Below are positions 44,616 through 52,985 of a stretch of DNA of 64,000 nt, piece after piece. The stretch is from Bryobacterales bacterium (GTDB lineage: Bacteria > Acidobacteriota > Terriglobia > Bryobacterales > Bryobacteraceae), in NCBI GenBank assembly GCA_003167255.1, contig PMTR01000194.1, positions 1 through 64,000 of the forward strand, read 5' to 3'. The notes under the pieces were generated by a model. That model had not been told where the DNA came from and searched no databases. It saw nothing but the letters and a program-made list of their open reading frames with translations. Position numbers and translations under genes: made by a program. The first letter of the stretch is position 1. Each line of letters opens with the position of its first letter.

Positions 44616-46295
44616 ATGCCAAATGGTGCGGAGTTGTTCGTGGCGACGGCCGTGGAGTTGGGGATCGACACGGTTTTCACGCTGGTGGGCGATCACCTGA
44701 ACGAAGTGCTGGCGGTGGCGGCGCGGAGCGGGATGCGGGTGGTGGATATGCGGCACGAGTCGGGGGTGGCGCATGCGGCGGATGCGTGGGCGCGGATTCA
44801 CCGGCGGCCGGCGCTGTCGCTGGTGACCGGCGGGCCGGGGCATACGAATTCGCTGACGGGACTGGCGACAGCCAACCTGGCGGGGAGCCCGCTGATCGCG
44901 GTGAGCGGCAGCCGTCCGAGCACCATGGCGCACCGGCAGGCGTTTCAGGATATCGATCAAGTGGGGATGGCGCGGCCGGTGGTGAAGTGGGCGGCGGAAG
45001 TGCCGGAAGCAGGCGAGATTCCGCGGTATTTGCGGCAGGCATATGCGACGGCGAATGCGGGGCGCAGAGGCTGTGTGCATTTGACGGTGCCGGTGGATGT
45101 GATGACGGCGCAGACCGCACAACCGCCCCCCGGGGACAGACTCCTCTGTCCCAAGGCGCCGTTTCTGCGCCGCGTGGACAGAGCTGTCTGTCCCCGGTCT
45201 GTGGTGGAGCTGTTGCGCGAAGCAGAACGGCCGGTCGTGATTGCGGGGAGCGGGGTGTGGTGGGCCGGGGCGGAAGAGGCGCTGCGGAGGTTCGTCGAGC
45301 AGACTTCCCTGCCCCTTTACACGATTACGATGGCACGCGGGACGGTTTCGGACGATCATCCGCTGGTGATGGGGTATGCGGACCCGGCCCTCAATTATGC
45401 GGTGCATACGGCGTTTCGCGAAGCGGATTTGTTCCTGGTGGTGGGGAAGCGGATCGATTACCGGCTGGCGATGGGGGGCGCGCGGCTGTTTCCGCAAGGC
45501 GCGCGGTTCATACAGATCGATGTGCATGAAGAAGAGCTGGGACTGAACCGGCCGCTCGAGGTGGGGATTTGCGCGGATGCGCGGGTGGCGCTGGAGGCGA
45601 TGACGGAAGCGGCGGGCCCGGAGCCGTGGGCGCCGCGGCCCTGGTTGGCGCGGGTGCGGGAGTTGCGCGACGAGTGGCTGGCGCGTCTGGCGGAGCAAGG
45701 GAAGGATGAGAGCGGGCCGATGCATCCGGCGGCATTCTTCCGGGAATTGCGGCGGGCGTTACCGCGGGACGTGCTGTATTCGTGGGACGGCGGCGATTTC
45801 GCGCATTGGGGACGGGCGACGCTCGAGGCGCGGCAGGCTGGTGGATGGCTGCGGTTGGGGCCGCTGGGAACGATCGGGTCGTCGCTGCCGAACTCGCTGG
45901 CATTGCAACTGGCGCACCCGGGAAAGCCCGTGGCGATGATCACGGGTGATGGCGCGTTGGGATTCTACCTGGCGGAGATGGACAGCCTGGTGCGGCACAA
46001 GCTGCCGGTAGTGCTGATCGTGGGCAACGATGCGGGGTGGGGGCTCGAGCGGGAGTTGCAGCGGTCCGCCACGCGTGGAATGGCAACGGTGGCGTGCGAG
46101 CTGCAATCGGCCCGCTATGATCTGATCATGAAAGGATTCGGCGGCGGCGGCGAAACTGTCGAGCGGCTGGACGAAATTGCGCCGGCAGTAGATCGCGCGT
46201 TCGCGGCGGGCGTGCCGTATTGTCTAAACGTCAAGATCCGCGGGGCGCGTTCCCCATTCACGGAGTGGCAGATCGCGGGCAAGAAGAAAGGGTAA
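44616..46295 (+). CDS. Thiamine diphosphate-dependent enzyme (acetolactate synthase-like)
   Basis: A 559-residue ThDP enzyme of the acetolactate synthase/oxalyl-CoA decarboxylase/benzoylformate decarboxylase superfamily. The catalytic Glu is in RHESGVAHAADAWAR, the PYR domain continues with LSLVTGGPGHTNSLTGLATA, and the ThDP-binding motif is ITGDGALGFYLAEMDSL with VGNDAGWG closing it. The reaction cannot be assigned. Between the PYR and middle domains (about residues 169-197) there is an insertion read from a twin-hairpin repeat (PPPGDRLLCPKAP, RRVDRAVCP), in frame. A GAGGGGA site precedes the ATG. Confidence 0.82.
   Translation: MPNGAELFVATAVELGIDTVFTLVGDHLNEVLAVAARSGMRVVDMRHESGVAHAADAWARIHRRPALSLVTGGPGHTNSLTGLATANLAGSPLIAVSGSRPSTMAHRQAFQDIDQVGMARPVVKWAAEVPEAGEIPRYLRQAYATANAGRRGCVHLTVPVDVMTAQTAQPPPGDRLLCPKAPFLRRVDRAVCPRSVVELLREAERPVVIAGSGVWWAGAEEALRRFVEQTSLPLYTITMARGTVSDDHPLVMGYADPALNYAVHTAFREADLFLVVGKRIDYRLAMGGARLFPQGARFIQIDVHEEELGLNRPLEVGICADARVALEAMTEAAGPEPWAPRPWLARVRELRDEWLARLAEQGKDESGPMHPAAFFRELRRALPRDVLYSWDGGDFAHWGRATLEARQAGGWLRLGPLGTIGSSLPNSLALQLAHPGKPVAMITGDGALGFYLAEMDSLVRHKLPVVLIVGNDAGWGLERELQRSATRGMATVACELQSARYDLIMKGFGGGGETVERLDEIAPAVDRAFAAGVPYCLNVKIRGARSPFTEWQIAGKKKG
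45133..45193. repeat. Twin-hairpin repeat inserted in frame in the ThDP-enzyme gene
   Basis: GGGACAGA-CTCC-TCTGTCCC (45133-45152) and GGACAGA-GCTG-TCTGTCC (45176-45193), perfect stems with 4-nt loops and 23 nt between them. The layout matches 40825-40898. It encodes the odd Cys/Arg/Pro-rich linker between two ThDP-enzyme domains, which family members do not need. Confidence 0.8.
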
Positions 46296-46310
46296 AATGA
46301 GGCATCGTCC

Positions 46311-46826
46311 ATGTCGCAGAAGCCCTCCAGTGTGATTGCGATTTACCCGGGATCGTTCGATCCGATTACGAACGGGCACCTCGATCTGATCCAGCGGGGC
46401 GCGCGGATGTTCGATAAGTTGATCGTGTCGATTCTGCAAAACGACACCAAGAAGCCGTTGTTCTCAGTCAAAGAACGGAAGGCCATGCTCGCGGAGGTGG
46501 TCCACGTCTACCCCAACGTGGAAGTGGATTCGTTCAATGGGCTGCTGGTGGATTATGCAGCGGCGCGCGATGCCACCGTGCTGCTGCGCGGGATTCGGGC
46601 GATTTCGGATTATGAGTACGAGTTGCAGATGGCGCTGATGAACCGGCGGCTGCGGCCGGACATCGAGACAGTGTTCATGATGGCGAACGAAGCCTATTCG
46701 TTCATCAGCTCGCGGCTGGTGAAGGAAGTGTACGGGCTGGGCGGGAATATCTCGGGGCTGGTGCCGCCATCGGTGGAAGTCCGGATGCACCGGCGATTAT
46801 CGAAGATTAAACACAAAGGGGCGTAA
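46311..46826 (+). CDS. coaD: Phosphopantetheine adenylyltransferase
   Basis: A 171-residue nucleotidyltransferase that makes dephospho-CoA from 4'-phosphopantetheine and ATP, the fourth step of CoA synthesis. Hallmarks: YPGSFDPITNGHLDLI with the T/H-x-G-H nucleotide motif, LLRGIRAISDYEYELQMALM, and ISSRLVKEV (ISS-x-x-R-x motif) near residue 135. Full length, intact. It follows the ThDP enzyme by 15 bp and precedes the aminotransferase by 8 bp, so these are likely one transcript. Confidence 0.96.
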   Translation: MSQKPSSVIAIYPGSFDPITNGHLDLIQRGARMFDKLIVSILQNDTKKPLFSVKERKAMLAEVVHVYPNVEVDSFNGLLVDYAAARDATVLLRGIRAISDYEYELQMALMNRRLRPDIETVFMMANEAYSFISSRLVKEVYGLGGNISGLVPPSVEVRMHRRLSKIKHKGA

Positions 46827-46834
46827 CCAAGCGA

Positions 46835-48025
46835 ATGCAGGCGACCAAGAACCCGATCGCGGAACGGATCTCATCGATCAGCGTTTCCTCCACGCTGAAA
46901 GTGGCGGCGGACGCGGAAAAGCTTCGCGCGGAGGGCGTGGACGTGGTGGACTTCGGAGCGGGCGAGCCCGATTTTCCGACACCGGACAACATCAAGCAGG
47001 CGGCCGTTCGCGCGCTGGAGCAGAACTTCACGAAGTACACGCCGGCGGGCGGTACGGCGGAGTTGAAGAAAGCCGTGTGCGAGCGGCACGCGCAGGATTT
47101 CGGCACGGATTACAAGCCGAGCGAGTGCCTGATCACGGTGGGCGGCAAGCACGCCATTTTCAACCTGACGCAGGCGCTGGTGAATCCGGGCGACGAAGTA
47201 GTGATTCCGGTGCCGTACTGGGTGACGTACAAGGACGTGGTGAACTACGCCGGCGGCAGGTGCGTGTTTGTGGACACGGACGAAAACAACGGGTTTGCGC
47301 TGACGGCGGCGATGATCGAGCCGCACCTGACGGACCGGACCAAGATGGCGATTATCAATTCGCCGTCAAACCCGAGCGGCGCCCTGGTGGAGCGCGAGGA
47401 GTTCGAGAAAATCTTTCGCATGACGTCGGCGCGCGGAATCTATCTGCTGACGGACGAATGTTACTGCAAGTTCCTGTATGACAGCGAGCCGTACTCGATT
47501 GCGTCGGTCGAGGGAGCGAAGGAAACGGTGCTGGTGGCGGGCTCGCTTTCGAAGACGTATGCCATGACGGGGTGGCGGATCGGGTTCGGGCTGGTGCCGG
47601 CGGCGATTGTGGGAGCCATGACCAAGCTGCAAAGCCATTCGACGTCGAACCCCACGTCGATTTCACAGAAGGCGGCGGTGGAAGCTCTGCGGGGGCCGCA
47701 GGAATCGGTAGGGACGATGCTGGCGGAATACCGGCGGCGGCGCGACTTCGTGGTGGAGCGGCTGCGGGCGATTCCGGGAGTGACGTGCCAGGAGCCGCGC
47801 GGCGCATTCTACGCGTATCCGAATGTGGGAGTGGTGCTGGGCAAGAACGGGATCGGGAGCATGCAGCAACTGGCGGAGCGGCTGCTGACGGAAGTACACC
47901 TGGCGGTGGTTCCGGGTGAGGCGTTCGGCACGGACCGGCATGTGCGCATTTCATACGCGACATCGATGAAGGAACTGGACCGCGGGCTGGAGCGTCTGCA
48001 CGGGTTCATCGTGAAGAATTCGTAG
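46835..48025 (+). CDS. Aspartate-type aminotransferase (class I)
   Basis: A 396-residue PLP-dependent fold-type I aminotransferase. The PLP lysine lies in AGSLSKTYAMTGWRIGF (about residue 239). DFGAGEPDFPTPDNIKQAAV is typical of AspB/AatA type 1-gamma enzymes, INSPSNPSGAL holds the conserved Asn, and VRISYATS with its Arg binds the substrate carboxylate. Probable reaction: aspartate plus 2-oxoglutarate to oxaloacetate plus glutamate; prephenate transamination is also known in this group. It sits between coaD and the ManA-like gene, closely spaced. Confidence 0.92.
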   Translation: MQATKNPIAERISSISVSSTLKVAADAEKLRAEGVDVVDFGAGEPDFPTPDNIKQAAVRALEQNFTKYTPAGGTAELKKAVCERHAQDFGTDYKPSECLITVGGKHAIFNLTQALVNPGDEVVIPVPYWVTYKDVVNYAGGRCVFVDTDENNGFALTAAMIEPHLTDRTKMAIINSPSNPSGALVEREEFEKIFRMTSARGIYLLTDECYCKFLYDSEPYSIASVEGAKETVLVAGSLSKTYAMTGWRIGFGLVPAAIVGAMTKLQSHSTSNPTSISQKAAVEALRGPQESVGTMLAEYRRRRDFVVERLRAIPGVTCQEPRGAFYAYPNVGVVLGKNGIGSMQQLAERLLTEVHLAVVPGEAFGTDRHVRISYATSMKELDRGLERLHGFIVKNS

Positions 48026-48041
48026 TCGAAGAATCGTAGTC

Positions 48042-48830
48042 ATGGAGAAGCCCATTCGCCTCACGCCTTCGCTGCGGGAAAAGGTGTGGGGCACGACGCA
48101 CCTCGCGCCGTGGTTCGCGAATTCCGCGGAGCCCATCGGCGAGGCCTGGTTCCTGTCCGAGCGCGAATTGCCGTTGCTGGTGAAGCTGATCTTCACTTCG
48201 CAACGGCTGAGCGTGCAGGTGCATCCGGACGATGGCGAGGACGGGCCGCGCGGCAAATCGGAGATGTGGCACATCCTGGCGGCGGAACCGGGCGCGACCA
48301 TTGCGCTGGGGTTTCGGGAGCCCATCACGCGCGAGCATCTGCGGGAAGCCGCGCGGACCGGCGAGATCGAGCGGCTGATCAACTGGATGCCGGTGAAGGC
48401 TGGGGAGACCTATTTCACCGCGGCGCACACGGTGCACGCGATCGGCGCGGGGATTGTGTTGTGCGAGATTCAACAGAATTCGGACGTGACGTACCGGCTG
48501 TGGGATTACGGGCGGGATCGGCCGCTGCACGTGGAGCAGGCCGCGGCGATTGCGGATTTGGGAGTGCATCCGGGGCCGGTCGAGCCGGTGGCGATTGCCG
48601 AGGGTCGCGAACTGCTGGTGCGGTCGAAGCACTTTGTGACGGAGTTGGTGGAGGTGGGGCAGTTTGTGCCGGCCGCGGAGAAGTGCCAGTTGTGGATTTG
48701 CGTGGAAGGCAGCGGCACGATTGGTGGGGAAACGGTACGGGCGGGCGAAGTATGGCTGCTGCCGGAAACGGGTGAGCAACCGGTGGTGCGCGGGCCGGCG
48801 CGGTTCTTGAGGACGTGGGCGCCGGGGTAG
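48042..48830 (+). CDS. Class I mannose-6-phosphate isomerase-like protein
   Basis: A 262-residue cupin enzyme of the short ManA type. Expected reaction: fructose-6-phosphate to mannose-6-phosphate. Zinc ligands are visible: His in LSVQVHPDD, Glu in KSEMWHIL and His in AHTVHAIGAG. The catalytic-site motif EIQQNSDVTYRLWDYGR is intact. The C-terminal cupin half is short. The spacer from the aminotransferase is 16 bp. It may supply GDP-mannose precursors for the polysaccharide made by the sugar transferase, but this link is inferred. Confidence 0.87.
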   Translation: MEKPIRLTPSLREKVWGTTHLAPWFANSAEPIGEAWFLSERELPLLVKLIFTSQRLSVQVHPDDGEDGPRGKSEMWHILAAEPGATIALGFREPITREHLREAARTGEIERLINWMPVKAGETYFTAAHTVHAIGAGIVLCEIQQNSDVTYRLWDYGRDRPLHVEQAAAIADLGVHPGPVEPVAIAEGRELLVRSKHFVTELVEVGQFVPAAEKCQLWICVEGSGTIGGETVRAGEVWLLPETGEQPVVRGPARFLRTWAPG

Positions 48831-48944
48831 GGTGGGTTAGCTGTCGGCGGTGGCTAATTTGATCGAGACCTCGTTGCCATGAAAACAACCTGCGGCTGGC
48901 GGTCTTGGTCTAAAATGTTTCTTTGGCCGATGGAGGTAACATCC

Positions 48945-49742
48945 ATGCAGGATCAAGGCTCCTCTAGCTGGCTCTGGCGCTGTTTGTTTTGTGCGCTTCT
49001 CCTGACGTTCACATGCTCGTCGCAGCCGGGGCCACAGTTTGATGTCGCCGCGGTCAAGGCCAGCAGCTCGAAGAGTGCATTCGCTAGCCTAGATTTCAGG
49101 GGCGGTCAGTTCATATCCCGGAATGTCACGCTGCGCGACCTGATCGGCCTGGCTTACCGGCCCAACAAGGTCAGGGGCGGGCCGGACTGGATGGACTCCA
49201 CCCGTTTCGACATCATCGCGAAAGCGGAGGGCGCCGGGTTTGAGCGGCGGCGTAAGATGCTCGCCACCTTGCTTGCGGAGCGGTTCGGATTGGTTGCCCA
49301 CATAGACCAGGAAGTTCAGCCGGCGCTGGCGCTCGTCATCGCTAGGAAGGGGACAAAGTTCCCACCGGTCGACCCGAACTATCCCGTGGACCAAGGGGAG
49401 CCTGCTTGCGTGGGAGAACTCCCGCCCGGGCCCTCCGAGATGCAGGAGATCTGCCGCGGGACTATGGGTGAGTTCGCAAAGTATCTAGGGACTTTTGCGC
49501 CCTCCTATATCGACCTGCCGGTGGTTGACCAGACCGGCTTAAGCGGCCGTTTCGAGCTGCGGTTGCACTGGTCGCCGCACGCTCACATGGGAAGTGCTGA
49601 TAACACCGGCGCCGCCTCGCCGGGCGGCGACCTCACGATTCTGGAAGCGCTGGGATCGCAACTCGGGCTCAAGCTGGAGCGGCGGCGGCTTCCTCTGCCG
49701 GTTCTAATCGTTGAACGCGCCCAGAAACCGACTCTCGATTGA
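48945..49742 (+). CDS. TIGR03435 family protein, exported (second copy)
   Basis: A 265-residue member of TIGR03435. The start is ATG 48945 with GGAGGT 7 nt upstream; the longer frame from 48879 adds residues lacking signal features. The signal peptide SSSWLWRCLFCALLLTFTCS ends in a possible lipobox (LTFTCSS). Family motifs: FDVAAVKAS, RNVTLRDLIGLAYRP, GGPDWMDSTRFDIIAKA, MLATLLAERFGLVAH, GRFELRLHW and LGLKLERRRLPLPVLIVERA. Sequence divergence from the copy at 2078 is large, so this is not a recent duplication. Confidence 0.85.
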   Translation: MQDQGSSSWLWRCLFCALLLTFTCSSQPGPQFDVAAVKASSSKSAFASLDFRGGQFISRNVTLRDLIGLAYRPNKVRGGPDWMDSTRFDIIAKAEGAGFERRRKMLATLLAERFGLVAHIDQEVQPALALVIARKGTKFPPVDPNYPVDQGEPACVGELPPGPSEMQEICRGTMGEFAKYLGTFAPSYIDLPVVDQTGLSGRFELRLHWSPHAHMGSADNTGAASPGGDLTILEALGSQLGLKLERRRLPLPVLIVERAQKPTLD

Positions 49743-49763
49743 GGCTTAATAGAAAAGCCGTGA

Positions 49764-49795
49764 CACGGGAATGGGGACGCACGGGAATGGGGACG
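49764..49795. repeat. 16-bp direct repeat, two perfect copies
   Basis: CACGGGAATGGGGACG at 49764-49779 and again at 49780-49795, 20 bp downstream of the TIGR03435 gene. Nothing else is recognised in the spacer 49743-49890. Confidence 0.7.
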
Positions 49796-49890
49796 GACGC
49801 ATTTCTCGCTCTCCTGCGCGGAATCCAATCGGGCCAGAGAATACCGAGGTGCCGTCACAGACCTTCAGGCCGCGTCGCGGACTTCCACTG

Positions 49891-50298
49891 TCATTTGCTT
49901 GCCCAGAGTCGCGAGAGCAGCTGGATCTTTTCCGCCTTCGAAGCATGCTCGGGATCGAGCATACGGCGGATCACTCGCTCGTGGACTCCCAGGCGGCGCG
50001 CCAACTCGGAGTTGTTCACTCGCTGATCGCGCATCGCCAGATAGAGCGCCAGTTTCGGCGCGAGCCAAAGGGGCACTGGCACCAGGCGCTGACCACGCTT
50101 GGCGGCTGACGGCGCGGGGATCTCTTCCTTGCGGGACAACCGGATTGAGAGATCCGACCCGAGGGCATCGATGGCTTCTTCCATTGCCTCATGATCGTCC
50201 TTACCATCGGTCGAGACCCGTGGGAGATCGGCAAACTCGACCAGAATGCGGCCGTCGCTGCCGGCCGTGAATCTTGCGGGATACGTAAAGGCGGACAT
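49891..50298 (-). CDS. HicB-like antitoxin with C-terminal helix-turn-helix
   Basis: A 135-residue protein. The N-terminal part (about 1-60) is a HicB-type partial RNase H fold: FTYPARFTAGSDGRILVEFA, then DLPRVSTDGKDDHEAMEEA and IDALGSDL. The C-terminal part (about 85-135) is a helix-turn-helix (VNNSELARRLGVHERVIRRM). ATG 50298 is preceded by GAGAGGTG, better than the in-frame upstream ATG. No HicA toxin is present beside it. It follows the ribbon-helix-helix gene by 4 bp and is the last gene of a three-gene minus-strand unit. Confidence 0.82.
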   Translation of the reverse strand: MSAFTYPARFTAGSDGRILVEFADLPRVSTDGKDDHEAMEEAIDALGSDLSIRLSRKEEIPAPSAAKRGQRLVPVPLWLAPKLALYLAMRDQRVNNSELARRLGVHERVIRRMLDPEHASKAEKIQLLSRLWASK

Positions 50299-50302
50299 TG
50301 CT

Positions 50303-50509
50303 TCACCTCTCATAGGTCATGCAGCTGGAGTGGGTGCTAACGGATTCGACGAAGCCGGCATAGCGCATCCAGGGGGGTTGATTGCCCGGCGGCAAGTACT
50401 GGCGCACTGCCCGGCGGACGAGTTCGGCAACCGGCACACCAAGGGCCTTAGCCTCTCTCTTGATTAGCGCGTATTCCCGCTTGTCGAATCTGATTTGGGT
50501 GCGGATCAT
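50303..50509 (-). CDS. Ribbon-helix-helix (CopG-type) antitoxin-like protein
   Basis: A 68-residue protein. The N-terminal 45 residues are a ribbon-helix-helix domain: TQIRFDKREYALIKREAKAL and GVPVAELVRRAVRQYLP. The remaining 25 residues (PPWMRYAGFVESVSTHSS) resemble the linker tail of VapB-like antitoxins that bind a PIN toxin. No toxin gene accompanies it. GGGAG lies just before the ATG. It follows the zinc-ribbon gene by 12 bp and precedes the HicB-like gene by 4 bp. Confidence 0.75.
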   Translation of the reverse strand: MIRTQIRFDKREYALIKREAKALGVPVAELVRRAVRQYLPPGNQPPWMRYAGFVESVSTHSSCMTYER

Positions 50510-50521
50510 TTCATCTCCCGC

Positions 50522-50674
50522 TCACCCGATGCCCAGGTCGTCAATCCGCTCGAGCGGGGCGCCACAGGTGCGGCAGATGAGCGCGTGGCAATCGCCGCAG
50601 AGCAGCGGATCGGGGACCGGCTTGGCACAGGCCGGGCAGTAGAATTCGACGGCGGGCTGAACTGGTTCGGGCAT
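50522..50674 (-). CDS. Zinc-ribbon mini-protein (50 aa)
   Basis: A 50-residue protein with three Cys pairs: FYCPACAKP (C13, C16), LLCGDCHAL (C26, C29) and ICRTCGAPL (C34, C37), plus H30. It should bind one or two zinc ions, like a minimal double zinc ribbon. ATG 50674 is preceded by AAGG, with a TACACT element 20 bp further up. It heads the three-gene unit and is divergent from the UvrC-like gene at 50729. I do not recognise a family. The small size and even Cys spacing argue for a real gene. Confidence 0.6.
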   Translation of the reverse strand: MPEPVQPAVEFYCPACAKPVPDPLLCGDCHALICRTCGAPLERIDDLGIG

Positions 50675-50728
50675 AGCCTTGTTATTTCAGTGTAGCCTTA
50701 AGAACATGCGGGCTACGCCCTACCGGCT

Positions 50729-51844
50729 ATGACGGCGATCGAAGTCGGCGAAAACCTGGCGCAACTGGACCGGGCGGTGGAAGCGCTTCCCAACAGCCCG
50801 GCGGTATTCCTGCTTTGGCCGCGCGAGGGTGCGCCCTACCTTTCGAAAACCGGGCTGTTGCGGCGGCGGCTGCTGCGGCTTCTGGAGGAGCGTGAGCGGC
50901 CCTCGCGACTGCTGAACCTGCGGCATACGGTGCGGCGGATCGAGTACTGGCTCACTGGCTCAGGCCTCGAATCGAGCGTGGTGATGTATCAACAGGCCAG
51001 ACGGCACTTCCCGGAAACATATCTGGAGCTGCTGAAACTGCGGATGCCGCCGTACGTCAAGATCGTTCTTGGGAACGAGTTTCCGCGCAGCCACATTTCG
51101 ACGCATCTGACGAGATCGGCCGGGCTGCATTTCGGGCCGTTCCGCTCGCGCGTCTCGGCGGAGCGCTTCGAGGGGCAGTTTCTGGACCTGTTCCAGATGC
51201 GGCGGTGCCAGGAAGACCTGGCGCCAGCGCCCCAGCATCCGGGCTGCATCTACGGCGAGATGGGGATGTGCCTGCGGCCGTGCCAGCAGGTGGTGGGCGC
51301 GGCGGAATACGGGCACGAAGTGGCGCGCGTGGTGGAATTCCTGCAGACGGACGGGCGGTCGCTGCTGGAGGCGATTGGCCATTCCCGCGACCGGCTGAGC
51401 GAGGAGATGAAATTCGAAGACGCGGCGCGGCAACACAAGCGGTACGAGAAAGTGCAGGAAGTGTTGAAGCTGCGCGACGACCTGGCGCGCGACGTGGACC
51501 GGCTCAACGGCGTGGCGATTACCGGGTCTCTGGCGACGGATGCGGTGGAGTTGTGGCAAGTGCGCGATGGCCACTGGCAGGAGCCGCAACGATTCCGCTA
51601 CGGTGTGGAGGAAGGCGTGACCATCTCGCTGGACCGCAAGCTGCGGGAGAGTTTCGCGGGCGTCGAGGCGCGCAAGCTGACCGTGAGGGAACGGCAAGAG
51701 TATTTGGCGCTGCTGGCGCGGTGGTATTACTCGAGCTGGCGCGAAGGAGAGTGGCTGGGGTTCGAAAGCTTCGAGGATATCCCTTACCGGAAACTGGTGA
51801 ATGCGGTTTCACGAGTAGGCGGGGCGGGGCGGCAGCTTGTATGA
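50729..51844 (+). CDS. UvrC-like protein without the C-terminal endonuclease half
   Basis: A 371-residue protein similar to the first half of UvrC. An N-terminal GIY-YIG-like domain (about 20-115) is degenerate: AVFLLW and PYLSK replace the usual signatures, and the catalytic Glu region reads ESSVVMY. A Cys motif C160-x12-C173-x7-C181-x3-C185 corresponds to the UvrC cluster reported to hold 4Fe-4S. A UVR helix pair for UvrB contact follows (about 205-250). There is no RNase H-like nuclease or HhH. About 120 C-terminal residues are unassigned. It may be a UvrB-binding regulator or Cho-like partial nuclease. Confidence 0.75.
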   Translation: MTAIEVGENLAQLDRAVEALPNSPAVFLLWPREGAPYLSKTGLLRRRLLRLLEERERPSRLLNLRHTVRRIEYWLTGSGLESSVVMYQQARRHFPETYLELLKLRMPPYVKIVLGNEFPRSHISTHLTRSAGLHFGPFRSRVSAERFEGQFLDLFQMRRCQEDLAPAPQHPGCIYGEMGMCLRPCQQVVGAAEYGHEVARVVEFLQTDGRSLLEAIGHSRDRLSEEMKFEDAARQHKRYEKVQEVLKLRDDLARDVDRLNGVAITGSLATDAVELWQVRDGHWQEPQRFRYGVEEGVTISLDRKLRESFAGVEARKLTVRERQEYLALLARWYYSSWREGEWLGFESFEDIPYRKLVNAVSRVGGAGRQLV

Positions 51845-51872
51845 TGGATAAACCGGTCAGGAGGATCGCCGA

Positions 51873-52142
51873 ATGAAAGATTGGGGGTTCGCGCAAACCC
51901 ACGCTTCGCAGGAGATGGCGGAACTGCACTACTTTTCGATTAAGAAAGGCGATGTGGAGTTCATCATCACGGTGAAAGAGTACGTCACCCCGAAGGAACC
52001 GACGATGCATTTCTTCGCGCAGACCGACAAGTTCACCAACCAGAAGAACGCGCCCTACCGGCCGTGCGGGTGGGGAAAGACAATCCTGGCAGCGCTGTCG
52101 GAGTGCGTGAAGGCTCTCAACAAGTTTCCTTACGAGGGCTGA
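51873..52142 (+). CDS. Hypothetical protein (89 aa)
   Basis: A small soluble protein with no recognised family. It begins MKDWGFAQTHASQEMAEL and has two likely beta strands (HYFSIKKGDVEFIITVKEYV; TMHFFAQTDKF) followed by NAPYRPCGWGKTILAALSEC and a C-terminal helix. The only Cys residues are C66 and C78. AGGAGGA precedes the ATG at good spacing, and the stop of the UvrC-like gene is about 30 bp upstream. It overlaps the 3' end of the convergent STAS gene by 13 bp. Confidence 0.6.
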   Translation: MKDWGFAQTHASQEMAELHYFSIKKGDVEFIITVKEYVTPKEPTMHFFAQTDKFTNQKNAPYRPCGWGKTILAALSECVKALNKFPYEG

Positions 52143-52483
52143 AAGCTGCGCACGGCCTCGTCTTCGTCCGAGAAGATTACGAAAATGGTGCTAAAGAGCC
52201 GGGTGACCTGGAGCATGTCGCTGACCTTACTTCGGGCATTGAGGATCTTGATCTGCGCGCCTATGCGGGACGCGGTGACGTAGCAGCCGGCCATTTGGCC
52301 CAATCCGCTGCTATCGATGTAGGTGACACCCCGCAAGCTGATCAGGATGTGCTTGTGGCCGGACTCAAGCAGTTGCTTCACGGTATCGCGGAGCAGAGCA
52401 CAGCCATCGCCGAGCGTGAAACGGCCGGTCATATCGACGATGGCCACATCGCCCACAAGGCGCACGGCTACTTGCGGATCCAT
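52130..52483 (-). CDS. STAS-domain anti-anti-sigma factor
   Basis: A 117-residue single STAS domain. Phosphorylatable Ser is in GVTYIDSSGLGQMAGCYVTA, and VAIVDMTGRFTLGDGCALL is the first strand-loop segment. Such proteins bind and inactivate anti-sigma kinases when unphosphorylated. Neither the kinase nor phosphatase is nearby. The frame extends to 52609, but ATG 52483 has GAGGGAC just upstream and gives the standard family N-terminus (MDPQVAVRL). It is the third gene of a glmS-yjbQ-STAS run. Confidence 0.85.
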   Translation of the reverse strand: MDPQVAVRLVGDVAIVDMTGRFTLGDGCALLRDTVKQLLESGHKHILISLRGVTYIDSSGLGQMAGCYVTASRIGAQIKILNARSKVSDMLQVTRLFSTIFVIFSDEDEAVRSFQPS

Positions 52484-52553
52484 GATTGTCCCTCGATCAA
52501 TTATGGTGCAAAGCGGCGGCCCTGGGGCCATCGGGACTTCACCGGGGCGACGT

Positions 52554-52985
52554 TTACCCCAGCAGGTGCAGGACCACGCCGCGGCGGTGCGGTGCGGCGC
52601 GGTGCTCAAAGAGGTAGATGCCTTGCCAGGTGCCGAGCGTCAGGCGGCCTTCCTCAACCGGGATGGAAAGCTGCGTCGGCGTGAGAGCGGCGCGGATGTG
52701 GGCGGGCATGTCGTCGGGGCCTTCGACGGTATGGCGGTAGAGACGGGTATCCTCGGGGACCAGGCGGGTGAAGAAGGCGGCGAGATCGTGAACCACGTCG
52801 GGATCGGCGTTTTCCTGGATGGTGAGCGAAGCGGAAGTGTGCTGCACGAAGACGGTGAGCAGGCCTGTAGAGACGTCGCGGGCGGCCACCCACTCGGCGA
52901 TGGGGTGCGTGATTTCGTAAAGACCTTTGCCTTGAGTGAGGACGGTAAGCCGGTGCGTGAACTGTTGCAAGGCGGTGTTACTCAA
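52554..52985 (-). CDS. YjbQ/UPF0047 family protein
   Basis: A 143-residue protein of the YjbQ family, for which thiamin-phosphate-synthase-like activity has been reported. Motifs: [53 protein letters not shown], and C-terminal [15 protein letters not shown] with the family-typical H and R. All motifs are intact. Its start overlaps the end of glmS by 8 bp, so it is translated from the same message. Confidence 0.9.
   Translation of the reverse strand: MSNTALQQFTHRLTVLTQGKGLYEITHPIAEWVAARDVSTGLLTVFVQHTSASLTIQENADPDVVHDLAAFFTRLVPEDTRLYRHTVEGPDDMPAHIRAALTPTQLSIPVEEGRLTLGTWQGIYLFEHRAAPHRRGVVLHLLG

Noticed and set aside
44616-46295. A bacillithiol-pathway role for the ThDP enzyme because bshA is near
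   Set aside because: No bacillithiol step uses ThDP; the domains are those of acetolactate-synthase-like enzymes.
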